Shown: positions 8,240-16,041 of the stretch, in pieces | Numbering within the stretch: the first letter of the stretch is position 1 | Layout: each line of letters starts with the position of its first letter | DNA from: Hyphomicrobiales bacterium | GTDB taxonomy: Bacteria > Pseudomonadota > Alphaproteobacteria > Rhizobiales > Rhizobiaceae | Assembly: GCA_900473185.1 (NCBI GenBank) | Contig: UCKU01000031.1 | Location: 26,140 to 90,139 of the forward strand | Direction of reading: 5' to 3' | Length of the DNA: 64,000 nucleotides | Notes under the pieces: generated by a model | Database searches by the model: none | What the model was told of the DNA's origin: nothing | What the model saw: the letters and a program-made list of their open reading frames with translations, nothing else | Position numbers and translations under genes: made by a program

Positions 8240-8267
8240 TTGCCAAATTTAAATTTGACCTTATATT
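8240..8267 (+). promoter_or_regulatory. Predicted cspA promoter
   Basis: TTGCCA (8240-8245) and TATATT (8262-8267) are separated by 16 bases. The spacer holds the perfect 14-base palindrome CAAATTTAAATTTG (8244-8257). A start near 8274 would give a leader of about 125 bases before cspA, as is common for cold-shock mRNAs. Confidence 0.55.
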
Positions 8268-8399
8268 GCCTTCATCGACCATTGCTTGTGACGTCGTTGA
8301 AGAGCCTATGCGCTCTCGTCAGATTTCCTTCCAAATAATCGACCCAATCCCGCAGGGTATCGCGGGGAACTTCAACGGTTGCTTTGAAAGGAGATCGTT

Positions 8400-8609
8400 A
8401 TGAATACAGGTACAGTCAAGTGGTTCAACGCCACCAAGGGTTTCGGTTTTATCCAGCCGGATAACGGCGGCACCGACGTTTTCGTCCATATTTCTGCAGT
8501 TGAACGCGCAGGCCTGCGCTCGCTCGCTGATGGACAGAAGGTCACCTACGACATCGTGCAGGACCGTCGCTCGGGCAAGAGCTCTGCCGACAACCTCCGC
8601 GCTGCCTAA
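8400..8609 (+). CDS. cspA: Cold-shock protein (CspA family)
   Basis: 69 residues, the standard length. RNP1 is seen as KGFGFIQP and RNP2 as VFVHISAV, both on the OB-fold that binds single-stranded nucleic acid; the N-terminus MNTGTVKWFNATKGFG is diagnostic. AAAGGAGA precedes the ATG. The gene has a long untranslated leader and a terminator at 8689-8717. It is followed by a small ORF, an S21 gene and another small ORF on the same strand, a translation and cold-stress cluster. Which csp paralogue this is cannot be decided from the window. Confidence 0.95.
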   Translation: MNTGTVKWFNATKGFGFIQPDNGGTDVFVHISAVERAGLRSLADGQKVTYDIVQDRRSGKSSADNLRAA

Positions 8610-8688
8610 GACATTGTCACGACTTTGCGCGACCACGGATGTACTGGCGCGCAAAGACGATGACTGAGGCCAGAAACTGGCCGGGGAA

Positions 8689-8717
8689 GGTCGGGAGCAG
8701 TCCCGGCCTTTTATTTT
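8689..8717 (+). terminator. Terminator after cspA
   Basis: GGTCGGGA (8689-8696) pairs with TCCCGGCC (8701-8708), with one wobble, around the loop GCAG. It is followed by TTTTATTTT. Confidence 0.85.
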
Positions 8718-8737
8718 GATTTCATGTGGAGAACGAT

Positions 8738-9028
8738 ATGGTAAGCCGTCGTTACCGGCCGGGTGACACCATCATGCTCAAGCATGGCGTTCTCGGCAGC
8801 GTCCAGCCCTCGGGCTCGGGCAATATTCTATCCGTCCTGCCGGCCGCGCAGGGCTTCGTTCATTATCGCGTCCGGTTCCAGAACGAGAATTTCGAGCGCA
8901 GCATTCGCCAGGATGATATAGACGTCGGCGCATCGCCCTCGTCGCCTTTGCCTACCGAAGTGCGGGCGGCTTCCGAAAGTTCTAAATCGAGCTGGATCAA
9001 TTCGAATTCGATCCGCATCAGGAAATAA
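8738..9028 (+). CDS. Small protein between cspA and rpsU, function unknown
   Basis: 96 residues. The ATG at 8738 follows TGGAGA; a GTG at 8726 would add four residues. The N-terminal half (RRYRPGDTIMLKHGVLGSVQ, then FVHYRVRFQNENFERSIRQD) looks like a small beta-barrel or SH3-like fold, and the Ser-rich C-terminal third looks disordered. Position immediately ahead of rpsU and behind a cold-shock gene suggests a role linked to translation or RNA. That is inference only, because I do not recognise the family. Confidence 0.7.
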   Translation: MVSRRYRPGDTIMLKHGVLGSVQPSGSGNILSVLPAAQGFVHYRVRFQNENFERSIRQDDIDVGASPSSPLPTEVRAASESSKSSWINSNSIRIRK

Positions 9029-9056
9029 CAGCAGCAAAGCTGATTAAGGAGAAATC

Positions 9057-9305
9057 TTGCAGGTACTCGTCCGAGACAACAATGTCGATCAGGCCCTCCG
9101 CGTGCTCAAGAAGAAGCTGCAGCGCGAAGGTGTGTTCCGTGAAATGAAGGAACGCAGCGCCTATGAAAAGCCGTCGGAAAAGCGCGCCCGCGAAAAGGGT
9201 GAAGCGATCCGCCGCGCCCGCAAGCTCGCCCGCAAGCAGGCGCAGCGCGAAGGCCTGCTGCCGGCACCGAAGAAGAAGGTGATGCCCGCCCGCGGCGGTC
9301 GCTGA
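9057..9305 (+). CDS. rpsU: 30S ribosomal protein S21
   Basis: 82 residues. The start is a TTG at 9057 preceded by AAGGAGAAATC; reading LQVLVRDNNVDQALRVLKKK from there gives the usual S21 N-terminus. The basic body (KPSEKRAREKGEAIRRARK, then LARKQAQREG) is typical. A C-terminal tail (APKKKVMPARGGR) is somewhat longer than in many S21 proteins, as in alphaproteobacterial paralogues. S21 joins the 30S platform and helps initiation. The weak TTG start may limit its synthesis. Confidence 0.93.
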   Translation: MQVLVRDNNVDQALRVLKKKLQREGVFREMKERSAYEKPSEKRAREKGEAIRRARKLARKQAQREGLLPAPKKKVMPARGGR

Positions 9306-9344
9306 CGTTTTCCCGGTTTCCGAATCCATCGAGAAGGAGGAAAC

Positions 9345-9551
9345 ATGACCGAGACGAAGGACACGTTCTTCAAGCCCGAAAAGCTTTCGCCGCAGGCGAA
9401 GGCCGAGCAGACGACGTCTGTCGCCAGGGACATCCTCGAAAGCGAAGCTGTCGCCCGGCAGAAGAAAACGGAAAAGCTGCGCGCGCTGAGGCTCGCTCAG
9501 CCAGCGCCAGAGGCGCCGGCGAAGAAGACCAGGGCGCCCAAGAAGGGGTAG
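9345..9551 (+). CDS. Small basic hypothetical protein
   Basis: 68 residues with an excellent ribosome-binding site (AAGGAGGAAAC) ahead of the ATG at 9345. The sequence is charged and Lys/Ala-rich, with a likely helix (SVARDILESEAVARQKKTEK) and a proline-alanine-lysine tail ending APKKG. It lies 39 bases after rpsU and shares its strand, so it is probably co-transcribed, with a terminator at 9604-9630. It may bind nucleic acid, but there is no recognised domain. Confidence 0.7.
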   Translation: MTETKDTFFKPEKLSPQAKAEQTTSVARDILESEAVARQKKTEKLRALRLAQPAPEAPAKKTRAPKKG

Positions 9552-9603
9552 GGGCTTTTCGGCCTCTGCCTTGATTTGGCGTTGGTATGATTGATGATTT
9601 TGA

Positions 9604-9630
9604 AGCGGTGCTCTTTGGGCGCCGCTTTTT
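9604..9630 (+). terminator. Terminator of the rpsU cluster
   Basis: AGCGGTGC (9604-9611) pairs with GCGCCGCT (9619-9626), with one wobble, around the loop TCTTTGG. Five T residues (9626-9630) follow. Confidence 0.75.
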
Positions 9631-9696
9631 GTGTTTGGCTGTTGGCTTGGCGCTATGAGCCGGTCTAAGCGCTGCCACTTTTGCATTGTGCCGTGG

Positions 9697-9880
9697 GGCC
9701 ACCCCCCCTCTGTCCTGCCGGACATCTCCCCCACAAGGAGGGAGATTGGCTGGGCGCACCGGCTTCCCCAAGCAATCAACGTTGCAACTTGGCGTGACGA
9801 TAGAGTGATTCGAAGCTCACGCCACTTGTCGATCTCCCCCCTTGTGGGGGAGATGTCCGGCAGGACAGAGGGGGGTGCCA
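9697..9880. repeat. Paired RIME-like inverted repeat
   Basis: The arm at 9697-9746 contains CCTCTGTCCTGCCGGACATC and then CTCCCCCACAAGGAGGGAGAT. The arm at 9832-9880 contains its near-perfect reverse complement, ending GGCAGGACAGAGGGGGGTG. About 85 bases separate them. Rhizobial intergenic mosaic elements of this type are common in Rhizobiaceae and are non-coding. Confidence 0.85.
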
Positions 9881-9953
9881 CATGGAACACCCGTTCATGG
9901 GGAGGGTTTTAACGCACCAATCAGCGGCATCACCACACCTCACCCAACCTCAC

Positions 9954-11087
9954 TCAATTCCGCACCTCGAAGATCATATTGAACGGCGTCTCGCTCGAGC
10001 GGCGGAAGTGGTGATATCCCGCATCCAGCGCCACCTTGCGCAGCTTCATCTCACCCGCCTGCGCGCCAAGTCCGAGGCCGACTTCCTGGGCCATGGAGGC
10101 TGGTGTGCAGATCATCGTCGAGGCGCCGTAATAGACGCGGCCGACGGGGTTGAGGTTGTCCTTCAGGCCGTCATGGGCGAAGGGTTCGACGATCATCCAG
10201 GTGCCGTCCTTTTTCATCGTCTCGCGGATATGGCGGCCGGCCCCGACAGGGTCGCCCATGTCGTGCAGGCAGTCGAACATGGCCACCAGATCATAGTCGC
10301 CGGCCGGAAAATCCTTGGCCGATGCCCTGCTGAAGGTGACCCGGTCGGCGACACCCGCCTCCTTTGCGGCGCGCTTTGCCCGCTCGATCGACGGACCGTG
10401 ATAATCGAAGCCGTGGAAATGCGATTTCGGGAAGGCCTGGGCCATCAGGATCGTCGAGGCGCCATGGCCGCAGCCGACATCGGCGACTTCAGCCCCGCGT
10501 TCCAGCTTTTCCTTCATGCCCTTCAGCGCCGGAATCCACTCCGTCACGAGATGGCTGTTGTAGCCGGGCCGGAAGAAGCGCTCGGTGCCGCGGAAGAGGC
10601 AGGTGCTGTGTTCATGCCAGCCGAGACCGCGCCCCGTTTTGAAGGCTTCCTCCACCTTCGGCTCGTCCATCCACATGGATTGCACGATCTCGAAGGCGCC
10701 GCCGAAGAAGGCCGGGCTCTCCTCATTGGCAAAGACCAGCGCCTGCTCGGGCGTCATGGCGAACTTGTTGGAGGCTTCGTGATAGGTGATGTAATCGGAG
10801 GCCGCCATGGCAGCCAGCCATTCGCGCACATTGCGCTCCGTGAGGCTGGTCGTTTCCGCAAGCTCCATCGAGGAGCGCGGCCGCCCATCCATCATCGCCT
10901 TGAACAGGCCGAGATGATCGCCGAGCACGACGAGAACGCCTGACACGCCGGCCCCGAGATCGCCCACGAGGCGACCGACGAGTGCGTCGACTTTCTGCAT
11001 GTCCGGTTGCTGCATGCCGTTCGGCATATCGGTTTTTGGTTTGGCCTGTTTTGATTTTTCAGCTTTTGGCAGATCAGTATTAGGCAT
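9954..11087 (-). CDS. Class I SAM-dependent methyltransferase with N-terminal winged helix
   Basis: 377 residues from the ATG at 11087, behind AGGAGGA. After a low-complexity lead, residues about 30-130 form a winged-helix dimerisation domain (SMELAETTSLTERNVREWLA) as in Rv2258c-like methyltransferases. The SAM-binding glycine motif is VADVGCGHGAST near residue 190, with an acidic strand end (HGFDYH) and FDCLHDMGDP as motif II. The substrate is probably a small molecule; the window does not say which. It is monocistronic and flanked by repeat elements. Confidence 0.85.
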   Translation of the reverse strand: MPNTDLPKAEKSKQAKPKTDMPNGMQQPDMQKVDALVGRLVGDLGAGVSGVLVVLGDHLGLFKAMMDGRPRSSMELAETTSLTERNVREWLAAMAASDYITYHEASNKFAMTPEQALVFANEESPAFFGGAFEIVQSMWMDEPKVEEAFKTGRGLGWHEHSTCLFRGTERFFRPGYNSHLVTEWIPALKGMKEKLERGAEVADVGCGHGASTILMAQAFPKSHFHGFDYHGPSIERAKRAAKEAGVADRVTFSRASAKDFPAGDYDLVAMFDCLHDMGDPVGAGRHIRETMKKDGTWMIVEPFAHDGLKDNLNPVGRVYYGASTMICTPASMAQEVGLGLGAQAGEMKLRKVALDAGYHHFRRSSETPFNMIFEVRN

Positions 11088-11498
11088 GGCATCCTCCTCA
11101 AGATGCGTTAACCCCCGCCCGATGGATCGACCTTGTGGGGATTCTAGGCCGAGGCGCTGGGCAGTCAATGCTGCATTCGGGTGACGGAGGCGGGTGAGGG
11201 CGGGATGGAAAGCTTAGAGGCGACCTGATCGTGTCAACGGCCACAGCTTGGAGAGTTGCAGCAACACGGCCTGTCCTTCGCATGTGATAGCGACAAGCGC
11301 AGAGATCTGGAGGGAGCGAGCGGTTTTGCGGAATTCGACAGCAGATGCCACCAGAGGCGGCGCAAGACGGATCGACCGCCGCGGGAGAAATGGCGACTAA
11401 AGTCAGCCCGGGAAGGCCATCGCCGGCTTGGAAATTAAGTGCCACGCCGTCTTTTCCGCGCTATAATTATACGCGGCGATGTAGATGGAGGTGAAGCC
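11088..11498. other. Intergenic region with BA14K promoter
   Basis: No ORF here has a plausible start and composition. The only clear signal is a promoter at its right end, a consensus TATAAT at 11462-11467. The rest shows nothing I can name. Confidence 0.5.
11439..11471 (+). promoter_or_regulatory. Promoter of the BA14K-family gene
   Basis: A perfect -10 TATAAT (11462-11467) lies 17 bases after GTGCCA (11439-11444). The -10 is inside the palindrome TATAATTATA (11462-11471), flanked by CGCG on both sides. Confidence 0.55.
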
Positions 11499-11987
11499 AT
11501 GAAGAGGCTTGCAATCATTGCCCTGTTGCTCACGGCGGCGCTGGCGAGCGCACTGCCGGCCGAGGCGTTTCCCACCATTGCCGCCCCTGATGTCGAGGCA
11601 CTGCAGGCGCAGCCTGCAGGTTACCACGGTGGCTACTATGGCGGCTATCACGGCGGATATTATCATCACCATGGCGGCGACGGCTGGGGTTGGGCGCTCG
11701 GGGGGCTGGCCACGGGCGTGATTATCGGCGGATTGCTGGCGCAACCCGGATATTATGGCTCCGGCTATTATGATCCGGGCTACTACGGCTCGACCTATGA
11801 CGGTCCGTACTACTACGGCTCGACGCGATATTACGCGCGACGCTATTATTATCCGCGGACCTATTACTATGGCGGCAATGGACATGTGCGCTGGTGCTAT
11901 GCGCGTTACCGGTCCTACAGAGCTTACGACGACACGTTCCAGCCCTATCATGGTCCGCGACAGGCGTGCGTCTCGCCTTACTATTGA
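11499..11987 (+). CDS. BA14K-family exported protein, Gly/Tyr-rich
   Basis: 162 residues from the ATG at 11499, behind GGAGGTG. A signal peptide (MKRLAIIALLLTAALASALP) is followed by Gly-Tyr-His repeats (GGYYGGYHGGYYHHHGG), a Gly-rich hydrophobic segment (ALGGLATGVIIGGLL) that may span the membrane, and more Tyr-Gly repeats. The C-terminus HVRWCYARYRSYRAYDDTF with ACVSPYY is the BA14K signature known from the Brucella immunoreactive, lectin-like protein. It is probably an envelope protein. Confidence 0.88.
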   Translation: MKRLAIIALLLTAALASALPAEAFPTIAAPDVEALQAQPAGYHGGYYGGYHGGYYHHHGGDGWGWALGGLATGVIIGGLLAQPGYYGSGYYDPGYYGSTYDGPYYYGSTRYYARRYYYPRTYYYGGNGHVRWCYARYRSYRAYDDTFQPYHGPRQACVSPYY

Positions 11988-12049
11988 TGGACGCGCAGAG
12001 CGGCCGGCGTCACACTCATCGCCTTGCCTTGATCGCGTCGTTCGCCTGC

Positions 12050-12156
12050 CTAAAGCATGTCGCGCAAAACTGTGCAGCGGTTTTGCGATAACGACATGCG
12101 GAAAACAAAGACCTAAAGCGTGGCAAGCGAATCCTGGAGATCGCGTCACGCTTTAG
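12050..12156. repeat. Rhizobial CTAAAGC-flanked palindromic element
   Basis: The element starts with CTAAAGCATGTCG and ends with CACGCTTTAG. It folds into two hairpins: GCATGTCG with CGACATGC plus CGCAAAAC with GTTTTGCG in the first half, then CTAAAGCGTG (12113-12122) with CACGCTTTAG (12147-12156). Similar elements are widespread in intergenic DNA of Rhizobiaceae. Its last four bases overlap the stop of the next gene. Confidence 0.8.
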
Positions 12157-12344
12157 GGAAGTTCGATTTCGCCTGCTACCACGTGGTGGAGGCCGGTGCC
12201 TTCCGCCGTCAGCGTCATGCGGACCTTCAGCTTTTTGCCACCGATCTGCCCGTCACGCACTGTCTCCTCGATCTTGCGCTGCGAGGTCACGCCGACTTCT
12301 TTCAGGAACTTGCGGATCGACATGTTGAAGGCGTCTTCGCTCAT
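12153..12344 (-). CDS. DUF6494-type small conserved protein
   Basis: 63 residues. The ATG at 12344 starts SEDAFNMSIRKFLKEVGVTS, and the rest (QRKIEETVRDGQIGGKKLKV, ending in GEIELP) matches from memory the small DUF6494 proteins of proteobacteria, which have no known function. The protein is soluble and mainly helix followed by two strands. The frame runs upstream to 12461 without family similarity, so the short form is preferred. The stop codon is part of the CTAAAGC repeat, so that element must have inserted at, or supplied, the gene end. Confidence 0.78.
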   Translation of the reverse strand: MSEDAFNMSIRKFLKEVGVTSQRKIEETVRDGQIGGKKLKVRMTLTAEGTGLHHVVAGEIELP

Positions 12345-12487
12345 GATGAAATCCTCTGTGTCCGGAAGGGATTGTAAGCGAAGGCGAGCGATCAGGAAAG
12401 CTGGCGCAGAACAAACCTCCCAAAACCGGTAGCCATCACCGCATGAGGGATCCGCTGTCACAAAACTGAAGCAGTTCTGTTGCTAGT

Positions 12488-12505
12488 GATTTGCAATTGC
12501 AAATC
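12488..12505. promoter_or_regulatory. Perfect 18-base palindrome ahead of the MFS gene
   Basis: GATTTGCAATTGCAAATC is a perfect palindrome ending 11 bases before the MFS ATG at 12517. This is a typical position for an operator of a dimeric repressor. The cognate regulator is not identified. Confidence 0.6.
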
Positions 12506-12516
12506 AGGAATGATGT

Positions 12517-13722
12517 ATGACCGAGTCCGGATCTGAGACGAAGATACTGCTGCCCTTGATCGTGCTGTCGATCGCCCAGCTGATAGGGTGGGGCGCGGTC
12601 AGTTTCCCGGCGGTCGTCAGCCGGGACATGGCGGCGGATCTGAACGTCGATATGTCGACGGTCTTTGCCGGGACCACCGTTTTCTATGTCACGATGGGTG
12701 CCTGCGCTCCTTTCCTCTCGCGCCTTTTTACAAGCGTCGGCGCGCGTCCGGTCATGATCGGCGGAACGATCATGTCAGCCTTCGGCCTGGCGCTCGTGTC
12801 ATTGTCGCATTCGCCCATCACCTATTTCCTCGGCTGGCTGGTTCTCGGAGCGGCGGGAAGCGCCAGTCTCACCACGCCTGCACATATCCTTCTCAACGAG
12901 ATCGCCGGCCGGAATGCCGCGCGGGCGATTGCGAGCCTGGCGCTGGTTTCCGGCTTGTTCGGCACAGTGTTCTGGCCTCTCACGTCGTTCCTGTCGGAAG
13001 AGATCGGATGGCGTGGCACGTGCGAAGCCTATGCCGCGGTCATGATCATGGTCTGCCTGCCGCTCTACATTTTCGGCCTGCCGCGCCGGAGCAGGGCCGC
13101 AGCACCTGTCAAGGCGACGAGATCTCAGGGTTCGGCAAGATCTTATGACAGGACATTCTATCTCATCGTCGCTGCCATCGCGCTCAATGCGTTCATCACG
13201 TTCGGCTTCAGTTCGATCCTGATCGAGCTCCTGAAGGCCGAGGGCCTGAGCCCCGCGCAGGCGCTCGCTTATGGCTCCGCGCTCGGCATCGTGCAGATCT
13301 GTGCCCGGGGGCTTAATATCATCGGCGAAAAACGGTGGGACAGCGTGACGATGGGTGTCGCTTCGTCGGCAATTCTGTGCGTATCGCTGGTCATCCTTTC
13401 GATCGCTCAGGGCTCACCGGCGGCCATTGCCGTTTTCCTCGTTCTCTATGGAATGGGCAGCGGGGCGCTTGCCGTCGCAAGGTCGACCATTCCGCTTGTC
13501 TTCTATGACAAGGGTGAGTTTGCAAAGGCGCTCTCGCGGATCGCCCTGCCATTGAACTGGATCTCTGCCATCTCTCCACCCCTATTGATTTCCCTGATGA
13601 CCAATCTCGGGAGCAGGGCGGTGTTGATCCTGTGTCTGGTCTGCTCCTGCAGCGCTATCCTTGTCCTGCTTCTGCTGAGGAGCCGCCGCCCGATGAGCGA
13701 GGCAGTCGCCGGCGCATCCTAG
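12517..13722 (+). CDS. MFS transporter
   Basis: 401 residues with about 12 hydrophobic segments. The inter-helix 2-3 region carries LFTSVGARPVMIGG, a variant of the MFS G-x-x-x-D-R-x-G-R signature, and a basic central loop (LPRRSRAAAPVKATRSQGS) separates the two halves. The start (WGAVSFPAVVSRDMAADL) resembles the oxalate/formate and monocarboxylate-like group, but the substrate is not predictable. The ribosome-binding site is weak (CAGGAA). A perfect palindrome lies 11 bases ahead of the start. It overlaps the end of the convergent LysR gene by four bases. Confidence 0.88.
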   Translation: MTESGSETKILLPLIVLSIAQLIGWGAVSFPAVVSRDMAADLNVDMSTVFAGTTVFYVTMGACAPFLSRLFTSVGARPVMIGGTIMSAFGLALVSLSHSPITYFLGWLVLGAAGSASLTTPAHILLNEIAGRNAARAIASLALVSGLFGTVFWPLTSFLSEEIGWRGTCEAYAAVMIMVCLPLYIFGLPRRSRAAAPVKATRSQGSARSYDRTFYLIVAAIALNAFITFGFSSILIELLKAEGLSPAQALAYGSALGIVQICARGLNIIGEKRWDSVTMGVASSAILCVSLVILSIAQGSPAAIAVFLVLYGMGSGALAVARSTIPLVFYDKGEFAKALSRIALPLNWISAISPPLLISLMTNLGSRAVLILCLVCSCSAILVLLLLRSRRPMSEAVAGAS

Positions 13723-14654
13723 GATTGATGTGAGGTGCGCGATCTGGAGTCGCCGACTTTTAATTCCGGCTCCTCGGCGCAAATCGCAGCGAGGAAATCG
13801 ATGAACTGCCGCACTCGGGAGGGCATGCGCCGTCCTGCAGCGGTAACCGCGTTGATCGGAAAGGGCGGCGGCGCATGCTGGTCCAGAATTTGTACAACCT
13901 CGCCGGAGGCCAGCACATCGGTGAACAGCCAGCTTGCGTGGTGGGCGATGCCGAGGCCCGCGAGGACCGCGCCGCGGATATGCTCGGCGTCGTTTGTGCG
14001 GAACGCTCCCCCACCGTCGACCGTGACCGGCCGGCCGTCTACGTGGAAACCCCAGCCGATGATATCGCCTTGGTGGACGTAGCTGATACGCTGGTGGGTG
14101 CGCAGTTCGTCCAGCGTTTGCGGCGTGCCGTGTTGGGCAAGATAGCCGGCGGAGGCCAGGGTTATCATCCGCATGTCGCCGATGCGCCGGGCGACGAGTG
14201 CTGAATCCGAAAGCCGACCGATACGGATCGCGACGTCTATTCCCTCTTCGATAAGGTCGACGTGTCGCCCGGAGACTTCCATCTCGATCGCGACGTCGGG
14301 GAAACGGTTTCTAAATTCCGATAGCCGGGGAATAACGAACATCCTCCCGAAGGCTGGCGAGAGGGTCACGCGAACCAGCCCCGAAGGGGCCGACTGCCCT
14401 TCCAGGACTCTCTCTTCGACGGAGTCGAGATCCTGAAGGATACGGACGGTGGCCTCATAATAGTCCTGTCCTGCGGGCGTCACGGCAAGGGCACGAGAGT
14501 TTCTCGCGAGGAGTTGCGTCCCAAGCCGCGCTTCGAGCGCAGCGATCTGCTTGCTGACCGTCGGCTGGCTGACATTTAAGTCCCGCGCTGCCTGCGAAAA
14601 GCTTCCGCTTTCGACGACGCGCACGAACATCCGCATCGTGTCTAGCTTATCCAT
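13719..14654 (-). CDS. LysR-family transcriptional regulator
   Basis: 311 residues. The N-terminal winged helix is canonical (MDKLDTMRMFVRVVESGSFS, then AARDLNVSQPTVSKQIAALE). The substrate domain has PRLSEFRNRFPDVAIEMEVS and VAIRIGRLSDSALVARR, typical of the CrgA/DsdC-like group that often controls oxidoreductases and GSTs. It is divergent from the GST gene that starts at 14826, 171 bases away, and is the probable regulator of that gene. Confidence 0.9.
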   Translation of the reverse strand: MDKLDTMRMFVRVVESGSFSQAARDLNVSQPTVSKQIAALEARLGTQLLARNSRALAVTPAGQDYYEATVRILQDLDSVEERVLEGQSAPSGLVRVTLSPAFGRMFVIPRLSEFRNRFPDVAIEMEVSGRHVDLIEEGIDVAIRIGRLSDSALVARRIGDMRMITLASAGYLAQHGTPQTLDELRTHQRISYVHQGDIIGWGFHVDGRPVTVDGGGAFRTNDAEHIRGAVLAGLGIAHHASWLFTDVLASGEVVQILDQHAPPPFPINAVTAAGRRMPSRVRQFIDFLAAICAEEPELKVGDSRSRTSHQS

Positions 14655-14825
14655 CAGTTTTCATTCCAGACAAGAATAGAAGGCATAGCCGTTTCCAATC
14701 TTACCAATCAATCCATTCCACATAGTAATAGATGGCATTCCATAAACGTCAATGTCATTCCTGCGGAGAATATGGGAATTTGCTTTCGGCCGCCCGGTCA
14801 CGGGCGCGAACCGAAAGGAACAGTT

Positions 14826-15497
14826 ATGGCAATCAAGATCTATGGTGATGCGGGCTCGGGCAGCTTGCGTCGCGTGAACACGGCTGCGAAGATCATGGGC
14901 ATTGAACTCGAACGCGTTAACGTCGACCTGTTCAAAGGCGAGAGCCGGACCGACGAGTTCAAATCGCGCCTCAATCCCCACGGTCTGACGCCGGTTCTGG
15001 AAGATGGAGACACCATTCTCTGGGAGGCTTCGGCGATCAATCTGTATCTGGCCAACAAGGTGAATTCGCCGCTGCTCGGAGCCACGCAGGAGGAGCGCTT
15101 CCAGGTGCTTCAGTGGATGTTCTGGTCGGGCGAGCAGTGGCGCACCTTCACCACCACGATCTTCGATGAGCGCGTGGGGAAGACGGTCATGGGCCTGCCG
15201 AGGGACGAGTCCCTCATCAAATTTGCCGAGGGTAAGATCCGCGCTGGAGCGAAGGTACTCGACCAGCATCTTGAAGGCCGTAAGTTCATGGTTGGCAACG
15301 CGTTGACCTTTGCCGATATCGATATCGCGGCTCCCTTCTCCCAGGTCGATCGTGCAAGGTTTCCGTTCAAGGAATATCCGAACCTGATCGCTTGGCACGA
15401 CAATCTTCTCCAGTCGTTCCCAGCGTGGGCGGAGACGAAGGCTGAGGTTGACAACCGTATGGAAAGCTTTCTGGCGAGCGTCGGCGTGAAGCTATAA
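14826..15497 (+). CDS. Glutathione S-transferase family protein
   Basis: 223 residues from the ATG at 14826, with AAAGGA upstream. The thioredoxin-like N-terminal domain has DAGSGSLRRVNTAAKIMGI and the cis-Pro region NPHGLTPVLEDGDTILWEAS, where the ES pair of most GSTs appears as EAS. The C-terminal helical domain ends with the N-capping segment NALTFADIDIA. It should conjugate glutathione to an electrophile. The divergent LysR regulator suggests induction by its substrate. A nine-base-pair hairpin at 15553-15575 lies downstream. Confidence 0.88.
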   Translation: MAIKIYGDAGSGSLRRVNTAAKIMGIELERVNVDLFKGESRTDEFKSRLNPHGLTPVLEDGDTILWEASAINLYLANKVNSPLLGATQEERFQVLQWMFWSGEQWRTFTTTIFDERVGKTVMGLPRDESLIKFAEGKIRAGAKVLDQHLEGRKFMVGNALTFADIDIAAPFSQVDRARFPFKEYPNLIAWHDNLLQSFPAWAETKAEVDNRMESFLASVGVKL

Positions 15498-15552
15498 TTC
15501 CTGGGTTTCTGTCTGGCCAGCGCGTATGAAGATGATGCGCGCCGGCCGGAAT

Positions 15553-15575
15553 CGCCACAGATCTCGTCTGTGGCG
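15553..15575. terminator. Hairpin between convergent GST and HxlR genes
   Basis: CGCCACAGA (15553-15561) and TCTGTGGCG (15567-15575) form a perfect nine-base-pair stem with the loop TCTCG. There is no T tract, so it may serve as a bidirectional or factor-assisted terminator. Confidence 0.45.
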
Positions 15576-15623
15576 CGGTGGGCGGCTTATGGCCACTGAC
15601 CATCTCTCCAGGTTTGCATCTCT

Positions 15624-16001
15624 CTAGACTTCCTCCTCCCGACTGGTGTCGTAGCGCAGGCGGTTATCCTCGATGTTTTGCCTGTTTTCAGCCGCCCAAT
15701 CGGCGAGCTGGCGCACGGTTTGCGACAGGGAGTGCCCGAGCGGCGTCAGCGTGTATTCGACCTGCGGCGGGGTGCTGGGGTGAACGGTTCTTTTGATCAT
15801 GCCGTCGCGCTCCAGCACCTTCAGCGTCCGCGTCAGCATCTGCTGCGAAATGCCGCCGACCTGCCGCTTCAGCCCATTGAAGCGCAGCCCACCCAGCCGC
15901 AGTGCCACGACGACCTGGATCGTCCATTTGTCTCCGACCCGGCTCAGGATTTCGCTGACACCCCTGCAGTCGGCTCCTGCCGGCTTCGCAGTCACATCCA
16001 T
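15624..16001 (-). CDS. HxlR-family transcriptional regulator
   Basis: 125 residues from the ATG at 16001, behind GGGAGC; a TTG at 16016 is an alternative. The HxlR winged helix is clear: CRGVSEILSRVGDKWTIQVV, LGGLRFNGLKRQVGGISQQM and LTRTLKVLERDGMIKRT, with the wing HPSTPPQVEYTLTPLGHSL. The Cys in the N-terminal GADCRGV is in the position used by redox- or aldehyde-sensing members (HypR/YodB type). It is divergent from a GST gene, with an inverted repeat between them. Confidence 0.88.
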   Translation of the reverse strand: MDVTAKPAGADCRGVSEILSRVGDKWTIQVVVALRLGGLRFNGLKRQVGGISQQMLTRTLKVLERDGMIKRTVHPSTPPQVEYTLTPLGHSLSQTVRQLADWAAENRQNIEDNRLRYDTSREEEV

Positions 16002-16041
16002 CTGACCAGCTCCCAAAGATATGCTTTTGACGGATAATTCT

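Noticed and set aside
9697..9880. Possible insertion-sequence ends because of long inverted arms
   Set aside because: There is no transposase between the arms (only about 85 bases) and the sequence is the known rhizobial RIME-like type.
11580..11880. Tandem GGY/YYG codon repeats as a CRISPR-like array
   Set aside because: They are in-frame Gly/Tyr repeats of a BA14K-family protein, without constant repeats and unique spacers.
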